Assembly: GCA_910589415.1 (NCBI GenBank)
Contig: OU342633.1
Span: 7,602,858 to 7,666,857, forward strand
Source of the DNA: Malachius bipustulatus
Lineage: Eukaryota; Arthropoda; Insecta; Coleoptera; Melyridae
DNA length: 64,000 nt
Direction: 5' to 3'
A program made the translations under genes and the position numbers. The first letter of the stretch is position 1, and the number at the start of each line of letters is the position of its first letter. Below, piece by piece: positions 32,517 to 42,506 of this stretch. The notes below the pieces were generated by a model, which made no database searches, was not told the DNA's origin, and was given only the letters and a program-made list of their open reading frames with translations.

Positions 32517-33281
32517 CTACATGGTTTCGTAGTCAGTTTTTGCCCTCTTCTCCTGTTTCTTCTTCAACAGTACTTCACATAAATTACTGAAGGGGGAATG
32601 ATTGGTATCATACTGTGCTTTGTGACTCCTGTTTTCTTTGGAACAGTTAGGACATACTACCTCTAGGTTGCTCGCTGTAACCCCAATATTACACTCAGCT
32701 GCCCCATGACTATGACTACCACACCTCAGACAGACTTGTTTCTCGGTGCATGTCTTGGCGATATGGTTGAAGCCAGCACATTTGTAGCACCTTAGTATCC
32801 CTACGTATTCATAAACAGCGCAAGCATCGTATTCTATGCAAATGGCGCCATTGTTGATGACATCTCTAAATGTGGTAGCATCGCACTCCACTATAGCAAA
32901 CCATCTTGTTTTCATTTTCCTAATAGTTAACAGCCGTATAAAAGCCTTCCTGCTGACAAATTCGTTTTGAGCGATCATTGCTTGCCTCAATTTTTCTTCA
33001 CTTATTTCATTCTCCAATCCAACTATCTTCAATCTCGGTTTCAATGGCCCTGGAGTGGTTATTTTATAGCTATGACCCAATTTATCAGTCATGCACATAG
33101 CCAGTTTCTTCATATCGTTCTCATTATTACATTTTACAACTATACCGCCCTTACTTAAATTGTTTATCTGCTTTATGCCGACTTCAAGTTCAGACGGAAC
33201 AATTTTTTTCCTTGATTTCCAATCTCGGGAAATAATAGGAAAAAGGTAAGGGTTATGATGAACTCTGTTCAGGTGATGCAA
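32517..33281 (-). CDS. LINE ORF1, gag-like nucleic-acid-binding protein (N-terminus missing)
   Basis: The frame gives 254 residues from a Met that is probably internal, since Jockey-type ORF1 proteins are usually longer. An RRM-like region (GGIVVKCNNENDMKKL.., LKPRLKIVGLENEISEEKL) is followed by two perfect CCHC knuckles, CYKCAGFNHIAKTC and CLRCGSHSHGAAEC, and a third Cys-rich motif starting CPNCSKENRSH. ORF1 proteins coat LINE RNA and help target it to chromatin. It ends ..ETM then TAG at 32519-32517, and the next codons are CAA TTA. ORF2 continues in the same frame with no intervening stop. Confidence 0.8.
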   Translation of the reverse strand: MHHLNRVHHNPYLFPIISRDWKSRKKIVPSELEVGIKQINNLSKGGIVVKCNNENDMKKLAMCMTDKLGHSYKITTPGPLKPRLKIVGLENEISEEKLRQAMIAQNEFVSRKAFIRLLTIRKMKTRWFAIVECDATTFRDVINNGAICIEYDACAVYEYVGILRCYKCAGFNHIAKTCTEKQVCLRCGSHSHGAAECNIGVTASNLEVVCPNCSKENRSHKAQYDTNHSPFSNLCEVLLKKKQEKRAKTDYETM

Positions 33282-33290
33282 CTAGCAAGG

Positions 33291-33940
33291 AAGTTTTCCT
33301 TGTGACCTCAAAATATCTGACGTGCACAAATCGTCAGGAAATTATATGAAAAAGGGAGGTAAGGGATAAAGAATTTCCTCCAGGAGATGAAATTGATTCA
33401 TTAAATAAGGTCAGGTTCAGACCACGGAATTAACAAGTTAAGTATTCCAGGAACAAAACCAATAATGGATAATAAAGATCCAAGGTCAATGACACACAAT
33501 CAATGGATCAAAAGTATTATTCAAGGGATTTTTCAAAGTTAGAAACTTTTGACTTAAGGAGGAAAATTCAATTTAAATTTTAAAACGTCATACATAATAG
33601 ACGAGAAAGTACGACCCAGTAAATGATGAAGCTGGAAAAGGCAAGATGGTTACTCCCATTGAGTAAGCATCTGGTCTGTTCGACAGAGATCGAACAATTA
33701 TTGTCATTGTAAATTTGGATTTGGTATTTTGTATTAAATCTAACAGTAAGGTTAGATTGTAGACTAACAGCAAGGTGCTGTAGAGAAAATAGAAATGTAC
33801 TGTAATGTAGAAATTAATAATTAGGAGTGAATGCATAAGGTATAGGGTGAAATTGAACTAAAATGACAAACTGAATTAATAAATTGTGATTTTCAAAAGG
33901 TGACAACACGAACTACAAGTGTCAGGACATTAGTGAATCT
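33291..33940. other. Non-coding stretch upstream of the glycoprotein pseudogene
   Basis: No coding signal. AT-rich, with a CAAGGTTAG-like duplication near 33745-33775 (AACAGTAAGGTTAGATTGTAG / AACAGCAAGGTGCTGTAGAG). Could be leader sequence of whatever element carries the glycoprotein ORF. Confidence 0.25.
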
Positions 33941-34629
33941 CATAGACCTAGAATATAATGGACGAACCTTTGAGACTAAAATTTGTTGCCAACCAAAGTT
34001 AGGCAACCATACATACAAGTAAGGGCAAAGCGACGAATTCAATTCAACAAAACAAATTCAAACAAAGAATAATCAAAAATTCCGCATTCTTGGTGTTTTT
34101 TGAGTGATAGAACAATAATTAATGTTAATATTATTATCTGACATTAGTATAAATAAATAAATATTTATTATTGGCCTTGTATGGAAATTGTAGGTGTATA
34201 ACAAATAGATCTGATTTTAATATCCATACTGGTTAAAAAAATTAACAGATATATATTTTCATAGGTAAGTGAAACATTTTATCTCTGTAATTGTAATAAA
34301 TAGTTATTCTATTAGAATTACACCATATAAAAACAAATAATAAAGTTGTGTTATTATAATTTTTATGCATTCATTTTCTTATTCTTTAAAAATGACCATG
34401 TTCTTCCTATAAAATACCTGTGTAATAAAAACAAAAAATTTGAATTTCGTATTATTTCTTCATATTATTTAGTAGTTTTTGTCCTTACAAGAAATGTTGG
34501 TTGCCTACCTTACACAATAAGGTAGGCAACCAACATTTCTTGTAAGGGCAAAAACTACTCTTACACTGGCAACAAATTTAGTACAGTAAAGCATTGACAA
34601 CTATCAGTCCATTATATTCTAGGTCTATG
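33941..34629. mobile_element. MITE with 8-bp target duplication (hAT/P-type)
   Basis: GTGAATCT occurs at 33933-33940 and 34630-34637. Ends are CATAGACCTAGAATATAATGGAC and its inverse (23 bases). An 8-bp duplication is the mark of hAT and P superfamilies; CA..TG ends favour P-like. A near-perfect hairpin with about 40-base arms lies at 34472-34560 (arms contain TTTGTCCTTACAAGAAATG and its inverse). Confidence 0.75.
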
Positions 34630-35685
34630 GTGAATCTCAAGTTAAAGACAGAAACGTCATAAACAATTTCGTGAATTCATCCGCGATCGGTACCATGCAT
34701 ATCCTAACGTCAATAAGTTTTCTACTAGGACTAGTTCAATGTTGGAGCTTGATAGCCTACGACTGTGAAGATGTACGAACGAACATATCGACAGTTTCAA
34801 TCAAGGATGTAGCAGAATGTCCGGAACCAGAATCAGAATACGTTGTGGAAAAGGTAGACGTCAGCGTCATCCAGCGAAACCAGGTGAAACTTCAGAAGGT
34901 GAAGACTTGTTTAGTAGAAATAATCCAAACCAAGTTCTATTGTGGTCACTTATCACACAGTTCTGTGGTCAGTGGAAGTATGTCAAGCTATGTATATCAG
35001 CTGGGAGCACAACAATGCCAAGAAGTACATAGATACAAAACCTTGCGCCTATTCAATCAAGTAATAGGACAAATAATTATGAATGGAAGTACACAAGCTT
35101 CCTTAACTATACATGGAACCTTACATGCAAATGGGTACTGCGAAGGAATCAGCTACCAAGAAGCAGGGAACTTCTGGGAAAATATTGTGATTGTAGCAGT
35201 TGTAACGATCAAGACGAGAGACTGTTTTGCTAGCGTCAAAATCGAAGAAAATGAGATCAGTCTATTGGGCGGAATCACGTGTCCATATTTAGCTGAATAT
35301 TGTTTTGATACAGTGTACGGAGAAACCGTATGGGAAGAAGAAAAAGAATCAGGGTGTCTAAACTACTTTACCTTGCTATATACAGGTAAAGCAAGACAAG
35401 TCACCAGTCGAACCACGAAGGAGAAATTTATGATCGTGGAAAGCAATGATAAAATCTTCGCTCTCACTATGGTGAAGAAAATTTCATTGTGCGGCGATGA
35501 AGTGTGGCAGACAGAACACCCTAGGCTGGTGTTGACAATAAATAACACAGCCTTGACGCAAACTTCAGGTATGAAATTGATACCTCACAATACTGACCTA
35601 CTTATGTACATGAACAGTAAATTTCTGTACATAGAAAAGGCTTACAAAGGTGAACTGGAAAAGTTATATCTAGATGTCCTACATA

Positions 35686-37620
35686 CAGTGCTTCCCAAAA
35701 GTAACGGATAAATTCAATAAAATCGTATGAAGACGTTTTCTTTTGTTTTGCTCGGACACGTCAATCGTTATTTTTGATTTGCCATCCACGCATGTCTTTT
35801 TCGACCCCCCACCCTTAATCTCCCAAGGGGTAGCTACCCCAATTTTAAAAATTCAAATGGCAAGGTACCCCTTGCGATACCTTGATTGATAGGTTTTTTC
35901 ATCCTGAATATAACAAGAAAATTTTTTTCAAATCGGTTCATAATTAACGAAAATATTCAGCAAAATGTCATCGAATAAGGCAATAAATAAGCGTATTAAA
36001 ATTAAATTAAAATTTAATTAAAATTTTTTCCTATCTTTCTCTCTGTAATCTGTGGGGTAGGCTTATCAATGACTGGAGAAATCTTATCTGACACATTATC
36101 AGTTGCAAATTTTTACTTGTCAAACAAGTGGTTTTGTTGAGCTGTGTCTTAGGCGATTTAAAAACTAATAGCAAAATGAGATTAACTGAGACCGAAAGAA
36201 TTGAAGTTTTAATGATGATTGGCTTTGGAGATAGAAGTCGGAAGCATGAAGAAGTTCGTATTTTGTTCAATGAAACTCACGCAAATCGTCCTCCTATATC
36301 GCAATCAACAGTAAGTCGAATTGAAAGTAAATTTCGCGAACTTGGACATGTACGAGATAAATCAAGAGTCGGACGTCCGCCAGCCTTAGATGAAAACAGA
36401 AGATTAGACACCCTTTTGACGGTGCAGGAGAATCCGCATGTTTCCCTCACGGAAGCTGCTTCACGGGTAGATACGTCGAAAAATACAGTTTCAAGACTTC
36501 TTCATAAGTGTAATTATCACCCATACAAAATGCAATTTGTACAGGAATTGTCCGATGCTGACTTTGATCATCGGGTACAATTTTGTGAGACATTGATGGA
36601 GCTCTCCAATGCAAATCCATTATTAATTGGCAATATTGTATTTTCCGACGAGGCAACATTTTGTTTGAATGGCGCCGTTAATAAGCAAAATTGCCGTTAC
36701 TGGGCAAATGAGAATCCGCATTGGATGATGGAGGTGAATACACAGTATCCCCAAAAGGTTAATGTATGGGCTGGCATAGTAGGTTCGCAAATTATTGGAC
36801 CATACTTCTTCAATGGAACGCTGAATGGTGAGCGGTACCTGAACTTCCTTCGAGATGAACTAATTCCCGACTTAGCGGTATTGTTTCCTAGCAGAGAAGA
36901 TCCTCGTTTACCGGATCACAGAATTTGGTATCAACAAGACGGTGCGCCTCCACATTATGCGCGTTTGGTTCGGGAATACCTCGATCAAGTATTTCCTCAT
37001 CGGTGGATTGGTAGACGGGGACCAATAGAATGGCCAGCAAGATCTCCAGATTTAACCCCGTTGGATTATTTCCTATGGGGTTACTTAAAATCTAAAGTTT
37101 ATGTTAACAGACCTACAAATATTGAGGCGTTACAGGAAATAATTCGTCAAGAAATCGGCTCAATCACCCCAGAGATGATGCATAATGTCCAACAAGCCTT
37201 TAGCGCAAGATTAGGGCATTGTCTTGCTGTTAATGGACAACATTTTGAACATTTAATTTAAATGATTTTCTTTTCTTGTTTAATTTCTCAAATACTTGTT
37301 TAAATTTTAATACGCTTATTTATTGCCTTATTCGATGACATTTTGCTGAATATTTTCGTTAATTATGAACCGATTTGAAAAAAATTTTCTTGTTATATTC
37401 AGGATGAAAAAACCTATCAATCAAGGTATCGCAAGGGGTACCTTGCCATTTGAATTTTTAAAATTGGGGTAGCTACCCCTTGGGAGATTAAGGGTGGGGG
37501 GTCGAAAAAGACATGCGTGGATGGCAAATCAAAAATAACGATTGACGTGTCCGAGCAAAACAAAAGAAAACGTCTTCATACGATTTTATTGAATTTATCC
37601 GTTACTTTTGGGAAGCACTG
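35686..37620 (+). mobile_element. DD41D Tc1/mariner-superfamily element, apparently complete
   Basis: TA at 35684-35685 and 37621-37622; ends CAGTGCTTCCCAAAAGTAAC and its inverse. Terminal inverted repeats extend about 320 bases (35686-36010 and 37300-37620) and look almost identical by eye. They enclose one uninterrupted transposase. It lies within the chuvirus-like glycoprotein pseudogene. Confidence 0.9.
36176..37261 (+). CDS. DD41D transposase, intact 361-residue ORF
   Basis: Start ATGAGATTAACTGAGACC. Two helix-turn-helix segments (residues about 5-60 and 75-125) flank a basic GRPP motif. The catalytic domain has NIVFSDEATF (first Asp), a CRYWANENPHW block, WYQQDGAPPHYA (second Asp) and RSPDLTPLDYFLWG (third Asp). 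Counting residues between the second and third Asp gives 41, the spacing of the DD41D (rosa-type) family. No stop or frameshift is present. The enzyme would cut at the element ends and reinsert it at TA. Start choice: an upstream in-frame extension to 36128 lacks ATG. Confidence 0.88.
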   Translation: MRLTETERIEVLMMIGFGDRSRKHEEVRILFNETHANRPPISQSTVSRIESKFRELGHVRDKSRVGRPPALDENRRLDTLLTVQENPHVSLTEAASRVDTSKNTVSRLLHKCNYHPYKMQFVQELSDADFDHRVQFCETLMELSNANPLLIGNIVFSDEATFCLNGAVNKQNCRYWANENPHWMMEVNTQYPQKVNVWAGIVGSQIIGPYFFNGTLNGERYLNFLRDELIPDLAVLFPSREDPRLPDHRIWYQQDGAPPHYARLVREYLDQVFPHRWIGRRGPIEWPARSPDLTPLDYFLWGYLKSKVYVNRPTNIEALQEIIRQEIGSITPEMMHNVQQAFSARLGHCLAVNGQHFEHLI

Positions 37621-38214
37621 TAGAAGATGTCTACTACAGAGAGAAATCCTGAGGAACCGATTACTAATGGCTCCATTTTCACCAAATGCTGTCAGCCAGC
37701 TGTTGAAAAATGAACCAGGATATGTAGGAAGAGTTCTGGGAGAAGTCCTTTATATTATGAAATGCACTCCCAAGGTAGTGATAATCAGGCGTACTTCAGA
37801 GTGTTATATAATGAGTTACCCATCACTCTAGATGAAAAACCTTATTTCATGTCTCCAATTACTCATGTAATACAGGTTTATGCTGAACAGATAGAGTGCA
37901 ACGGTGTCGCGCCTCCTCTATATGAAATAGATACTGAATGGGTAGGACTAACGCCGTATCCGATTGGGAAGAGAGATCCAGAGAAGTTGCCAGTGGAAGC
38001 CAAGCCGAAACTGACGTTCAAACCAATATTGCCATTAGGACAAGCAGAACTCTACACCCAGGAAGAAGTCAACAAGGTGCAGCGACTATTGACGTTTGGG
38101 ATCGAACGTAAAGCCGTCGAAAACGTTATCACGCGTCGTGTCGCGGGAATGCCCACAAGTGGACAAGGGTATTCCACTCTCGGAATCTTCAACCCGGAAG
38201 AGTTGAAGGAACTA

Positions 38215-40090
38215 CCCAACTAGCAAATTAAGTAACAGAATCTCTGTTGGAAGGTTATTTTACTTTGAATAAGTATAAAATACAAGTATTATACCAAATT
38301 TATAACTTATAAGTGTGCAGTACTTCTAGCGACATTTTACTAGTGCTAAAGGAGTATTATCACCTAAAATGTATTACCCCATCGAGTATTTACTTTGAGG
38401 TAATTATGGAAAGTTTCGTCTAGCAAATTTTCACCTCATATATGACTTGTAAGTATATGTAGCTTTAAGGTTGATAACAGGTAACAAGATATAGTGAAAA
38501 GTTCTGGTCCGGTTACCCAATAAATACTATAAAGACTGTTTAACTAGTAAGTTCTTTTTATAAGTTATTGATACTTAGAATGAACTTCAATATCTACTTT
38601 GGAGTAAACAACCAACAAGTACAATTTTCAAGTTCTAGCTAAGTGTTTGTGATAGAGTGGAATCACCTGGAAGTATAATTCACCTGACTGAAAATACTAT
38701 AAAGTACAGGCTTCCTCAAAAGTCTACTTTATGGTAAACTATACCATGTAGTGCCATTATTATACCTACTTTGTGTGGTAGTGGTAGTTGATCAGTCTGT
38801 TGGGAATAAAAATGGCTAATCAAAGTGTGTGAAGGTCGAGTGGAACAAAAACGTTAGCCGTTCCGCCATTCATCCACATTTTATAGGAAAGTGATTCGAA
38901 CAGTAGTAAATCTGTTATAGCAGAGTTGATAATGTGAAAAACTATTTCACGTGACCAAGCAAAATAGTCAAACCAACCAGAATTTTGAAAGACAAAGCAG
39001 TGCGTCCTTCACAGTTACTCACAATTCCGATCCTGAAGAACATGGTAACGAAAAAAATATTCTGGAGACTGAAGTCGCGTATTATGATGATGACGATGAG
39101 GCATTATCAGATTTTATTCTTGAAGCAGAAAGAAATGATGAATCTGTTGTAAACAAATTAACTTTTCACAACGACTAAGAGAATAGACAGTGATGCATAA
39201 GTTCTCATAAATATTTATATTAATAAATAAATTACTTTAAAGTTAACTAATGTACGTATCATGTACTTACTTTAAAGTGCGGGATACTATCAAGTGCTTT
39301 ATGTTAGCAACTGCAACGAACAAGTACACTTTTTATATTGTGTATGATATCGCCATGTTTGTAGTTATTAAAATGGAAGCCATTATAGCCTTTAAATTAT
39401 GTTCCCAAATAAAAAGCAAATGTTGATGATGTTTTAATTAATTTCGGAAGTCATCTTCGAGTATAATTCGAGATCATTATCGAATATGTGTCTATAAATT
39501 AACGAATTTTTAAGTTTCTTGCTTTAAAAAAATGTTTATATTATATGAAATAATTTTTTTATGTTAATTTTTTTTTCAAATGAACTTTTTTCTCAAGCGC
39601 GTTGTAATTTTTCGAGTGCTATTGTCGCGAATGTAAATTTCAATATAAGTACCACCTATTCCTACTTAGGTATACTTATAATATTTGTGACTAGACCATT
39701 TTGTTGAAAGTGACGATGTCGATCGAGACAAAAGTGAAGAGCAGTGCAGTTACAGTTACATATAGCTTCTTTGTAAAGTTGAATAGAAACAAACAACCAG
39801 AACGGAGATAGACATATTATAAGGCCACTCCTCATTTTATTCAAGTAACTTTAAAGTATAAATTCTTAAACCAGAACGTTACTGTTACTAATTTTTTACC
39901 TGTTTTGTTAGTGCATCGAACAGTAAACTCTACCTAAAAAATACCAAACAAAGACTTGAAATTATTCCCCATTTTGGTAGAATTTACTTCTCAAATATGG
40001 AAATAAGACGGTACTACTCCTAGTACTTTGAACTTACAGGTATATATTTAAGAATTAAATACGGAAATAGAACTTATTTTGCTAGTTGGG
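38215..40090. mobile_element. TA-flanked 1.9-kb transposon of unassigned family
   Basis: TA at 38213-38214 and 40091-40092. Ends CCCAACTAGCAAA and its inverse, with similarity continuing for about 20 bases (ATTAAGT/AATAAGT). An acidic open frame at 38951-39178 (..EVAYYDDDDEALSDFILEAERN..) has no recognised domain and no ATG. No DDE transposase block was found, so it may be non-autonomous. It interrupts the glycoprotein pseudogene between ectodomain and membrane anchor. Confidence 0.65.
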
Positions 40091-40500
40091 TAACGCGATC
40101 TACACTCAAACAAACTTGGGGTTGGTTTGTAGATCTAGGAACTTTTATAAGTGGAGTTATTGGATTCTATGTGATATTTAGAATCTGTAAATACGTAATT
40201 GAAGTAGTGTTAAATGGACTACACTTGTACCAAACTCTTGGTTACGGGTGGAAACTCCTCGCGTGCATTTGGAATTCACTTACGATTATGTTGGTGCAAA
40301 AACATTTGTGGAAGAAAACGCGGGAAAGTGCAGACGAGAAAGAACTTGAGACAATAAACGTGACCGAATCACACGTAAACGAAACGCGTACCGAACGGGA
40401 AGCTAAAGGACAAGGTCAGGTGGTGCACGTGCTATATCCTACGTTGCCCCATAATGCAAACCCAACTCACTGGACAGACAAGGTCAGTGCCGCGACCTAG

Positions 40501-40744
40501 GAAGTCATTAGCAAGTGCGGTTAATTACTATCGTACGTGACTTCATACGTAAGTGTCTTCGTCAACTATACCTTAGACTATATACATAAATGGGAGGAGG
40601 TGTTATCCTCAGATCATGTATAGGTATAAGCATGTATTATTAGCATAGCTTAGACTTAAGTTATTGTTAGGTTATCTCCTACTACTAAGGGTAGATTATA
40701 GGGGTAGGAGGTTAACAAATCGACAAGTTTGGTAAAACATGAAT
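40501..40744. other. Possible polypurine tract and LTR start after the glycoprotein ORF
   Basis: AAATGGGAGGAGG (about 40588-40600) followed by TGTTATCCTCAG resembles a polypurine tract plus LTR start. Polinton 2 inserted at 40745, and the same sequence would continue at 61554. No second LTR copy is visible, so this is tentative. Confidence 0.3.
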
Positions 40745-41705
40745 AGTAGAGTTGGACAGTTCTAGGACACAAGGTCACGCTGTCCCAGAACTGTCCACAT
40801 GTAAATGGTACATATGTTTCAAGGTCAGGTCATTTCAAGGTCAAACTATATGATCTAACCTAACGTTATTATATTATTTCAAGGTGAAATTTTCAAGGCC
40901 AAGCTGTCCCAGAACTGTCCACATGTAAATGGTACATATGCTTCAAGGTCAGGTCATTTCAAGGTCAAACTATATGATCTAACCTAACGTTATTATATTA
41001 TTTCAAGGTGAAATTTCCAAGGCCAAGCTGTCCCAGAACCGGCACATGTAAATCATACATATGCTTCAAGGTCAACTCATTACAAGGCCAAACAATACGA
41101 TCTAATTGATTAAGAAAATTTATTTTTCAAGGTCAACTTCAAGGCCAACCGTCCTGACGAAAATCATCAAGTAATTATATCAAGGTTATTGAATAAATTA
41201 AAAATCAGTTATTATTATTATTGGGTACCTATTGGGTAAAGTTGGAGCTATGAATATGAAAACACCGCTAGCAGGTGCGGTGGTATCATGTTACCCAGTT
41301 CGTCGAGCTGGTCATCCTACATGGTTAATTGTACTATTATTTGAATGAGAAAATGAAGCTCTGGCTAGATCATGTAGGTATTTTGTATTGTTATTTGAAG
41401 CAAAATAAAGCCTCGGCTAGATCCTGTAGGTAATGAAAGTAATTCAAGGTAATAATTTATTGTAGGTTTACATAAGTCGTCAAAAGCTTTTCATTTCACT
41501 TACAGAAATTTTCTAAGCCGACTAGATTTACGGCCGCCAAATCGGTTATTCATTTTTTTCAAGGTTGGAAAGGTGTGAACTGCATGTAATTTTGGAGGTC
41601 GAATTATTCAAGGTTATCTGAAATATTTCAAAGTCCCAGCACATGTAATTTTGAAGACCAAGATCAAACATTTTGATATGACGTAAATTTCAAGGTTAAA
41701 AAATC
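40745..41705 (+). repeat. Polinton 2 left terminal inverted repeat with TCAAGGTCA array
   Basis: Inverse of 60640-61547. The outer part is a tandem array of an approximately 124-base unit (two copies at 40784-41030, then decayed). It contains exact TCAAGGTCA at 40819, 40835, 40943, 40959, 41066 and 41127, plus TCAAGGTGA/TCAAGGCCA variants at 40879, 40893, 41003 and 41139. CACATGTAAAT precedes each cluster. The inner part is unique, with the TACGGCCGCCAAATCGG and GCTAGCAGGTGCGGTGG blocks conserved in both arms. Part of the outer motif also recurs internally at 43310-43520. Confidence 0.85.
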
Positions 41706-41797
41706 ATCTGAATCCATTATTTCAACCGGAGATTTTCAAGATTATCCTGTTGAGAATTTTTTTAAATATTTAAAATGGTGGGGGTAGTCGGTCGCCA

Positions 41798-41826
41798 TAT
41801 AAATGTTATAATTTGAGGCTAGTCAC
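41798..41826 (+). promoter_or_regulatory. TATA box and initiator for the 41842 ORF
   Basis: CATATAAATG starting 41797 is followed about 25 bases on by TAGTCACTC, an arthropod-type initiator. The ATG is at 41842, giving a very short leader. Confidence 0.45.
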
Positions 41827-41841
41827 TCATAAGAAAAGAAA

Positions 41842-42210
41842 ATGTGGTTGATGTATGCAGCACAAACGTGGGGTGACGTAACAGATTTGAAAAGCGGTAA
41901 GAAAATAATAAGAGCCGAGTTTAGAGATTTACGAAGAGATGTAGAGCATGCAGGAATATACGACTTTAAAGTTATTTTCGATGAAAATGAAATGAGTTAT
42001 GCATCGCAACTCGCCAAAGATTATGAGGAAGGCGTGATTATTTGTGAAGAATATTTAAATGATGAGATAAGTGTTGAGTGCCTCTGTTACGAATTTATAA
42101 AATTAAACTTCGGGAGTTACCTTAGTATATTGAGTGAATTTTTACCTGAGGATCTGAAAATAAAGTTTTGTGAGACTAGCTGTGAAGAAAGTGAACAAGA
42201 AAATAAGTGA
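41842..42210 (+). CDS. Small acidic Polinton 2 protein, unknown function
   Basis: 122 residues from ATGTGGTTGATGTATGCA, starting soon after a TATA/initiator pair and just inside the left terminal repeat. The protein is acidic and helical (..FRDLRRDVEHAGIYDFKVIF.., ..ECLCYEFIKLNFGSYLSILSEFL..) and ends CETSCEESEQENK. No recognised domain. Its TGA (42208-42210) shares one base with the ATG of the next ORF, so the two may be co-expressed. Function unknown. Confidence 0.5.
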   Translation: MWLMYAAQTWGDVTDLKSGKKIIRAEFRDLRRDVEHAGIYDFKVIFDENEMSYASQLAKDYEEGVIICEEYLNDEISVECLCYEFIKLNFGSYLSILSEFLPEDLKIKFCETSCEESEQENK

Positions 42211-42506
42211 TGGAGAGTAAATGTTTGTATTGCAACTTAGAAGTTGATAAACCATCAGCATATTGTAAAATCCACACTGAAAAAAATATTAAGAAGCCAG
42301 AGATTTGTTTCTTCTGCAACTATATAGGGGGGAAACATTATCAGAATTGTCCGGTAGTGGATATTCCACCAGATGAGATCTTCCAAGATGATCGTGTCTG
42401 TCTTATTCCCGATTGTGGCCAAATAGCTATTTGTCGCTCAAGAGGACATTTTTGTATAAGCCAAGGTGTAAAATGTATTTTTGTAACGAGCCATGTAAAC
42501 AAGTAG
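42210..42506 (+). CDS. Small Cys/His-rich Polinton 2 protein, unknown function
   Basis: ATG at 42210 overlaps the upstream stop as TGATG. About 98 residues with clustered Cys/His: CLYCNLEV..YCKIH, CFFCNYIGGKHYQNC and CLIPDCGQIAICRSRGHFC. This suggests two or three zinc-binding sites. The last codons run into VNK and TAG. No family recognised; a nucleic-acid-binding or adaptor role is only a guess from the zinc-like pattern. Confidence 0.5.
   Translation: MESKCLYCNLEVDKPSAYCKIHTEKNIKKPEICFFCNYIGGKHYQNCPVVDIPPDEIFQDDRVCLIPDCGQIAICRSRGHFCISQGVKCIFVTSHVNK

Larger units (their letters stand above)
29551..33290 (-). mobile_element. Jockey/CR1-type LINE, 5'-truncated, (ATT)n tail
   Basis: On the minus strand the order is ORF1 (Zn knuckles), ORF2 (endonuclease and RT), a short 3' UTR and an (ATT)n simple repeat at about 29578-29551. 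The ORF1 start is incomplete, so the 5' end is truncated near 33290. No clear target duplication was found by eye. Confidence 0.8.
34695..40500 (+). pseudogene. Chuvirus-like (mivirus-type) glycoprotein, endogenous, split by two DNA transposons
   Basis: Three coding blocks in one orientation: 34695-35685, 37621-38214 and 40091-40500. Block 1 starts at an ATG with a hydrophobic signal-peptide-like N-terminus and is Cys-rich. Block 2 continues the ectodomain and contains one frameshift near 37808. Block 3 has a hydrophobic membrane segment (about 40120-40175) and a long basic/acidic cytoplasmic tail ending at 40498. Spacing of cysteines and overall order match arthropod chuvirid glycoproteins, which enter cells by membrane fusion and have been found captured by BEL/Pao retrotransposons. 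Both gaps are TA-flanked transposons, and the frame is in register across both TA sites, so the gene was continuous when they landed. The frameshift and insertions make it inactive now. Whether it was the env of an LTR element or a viral integration is unresolved. Confidence 0.65.

Noticed and set aside
40760..41150. CRISPR-like array of direct repeats
   Set aside because: Units are long, imperfect and lack unique spacers; this is eukaryotic DNA within a transposon terminus.
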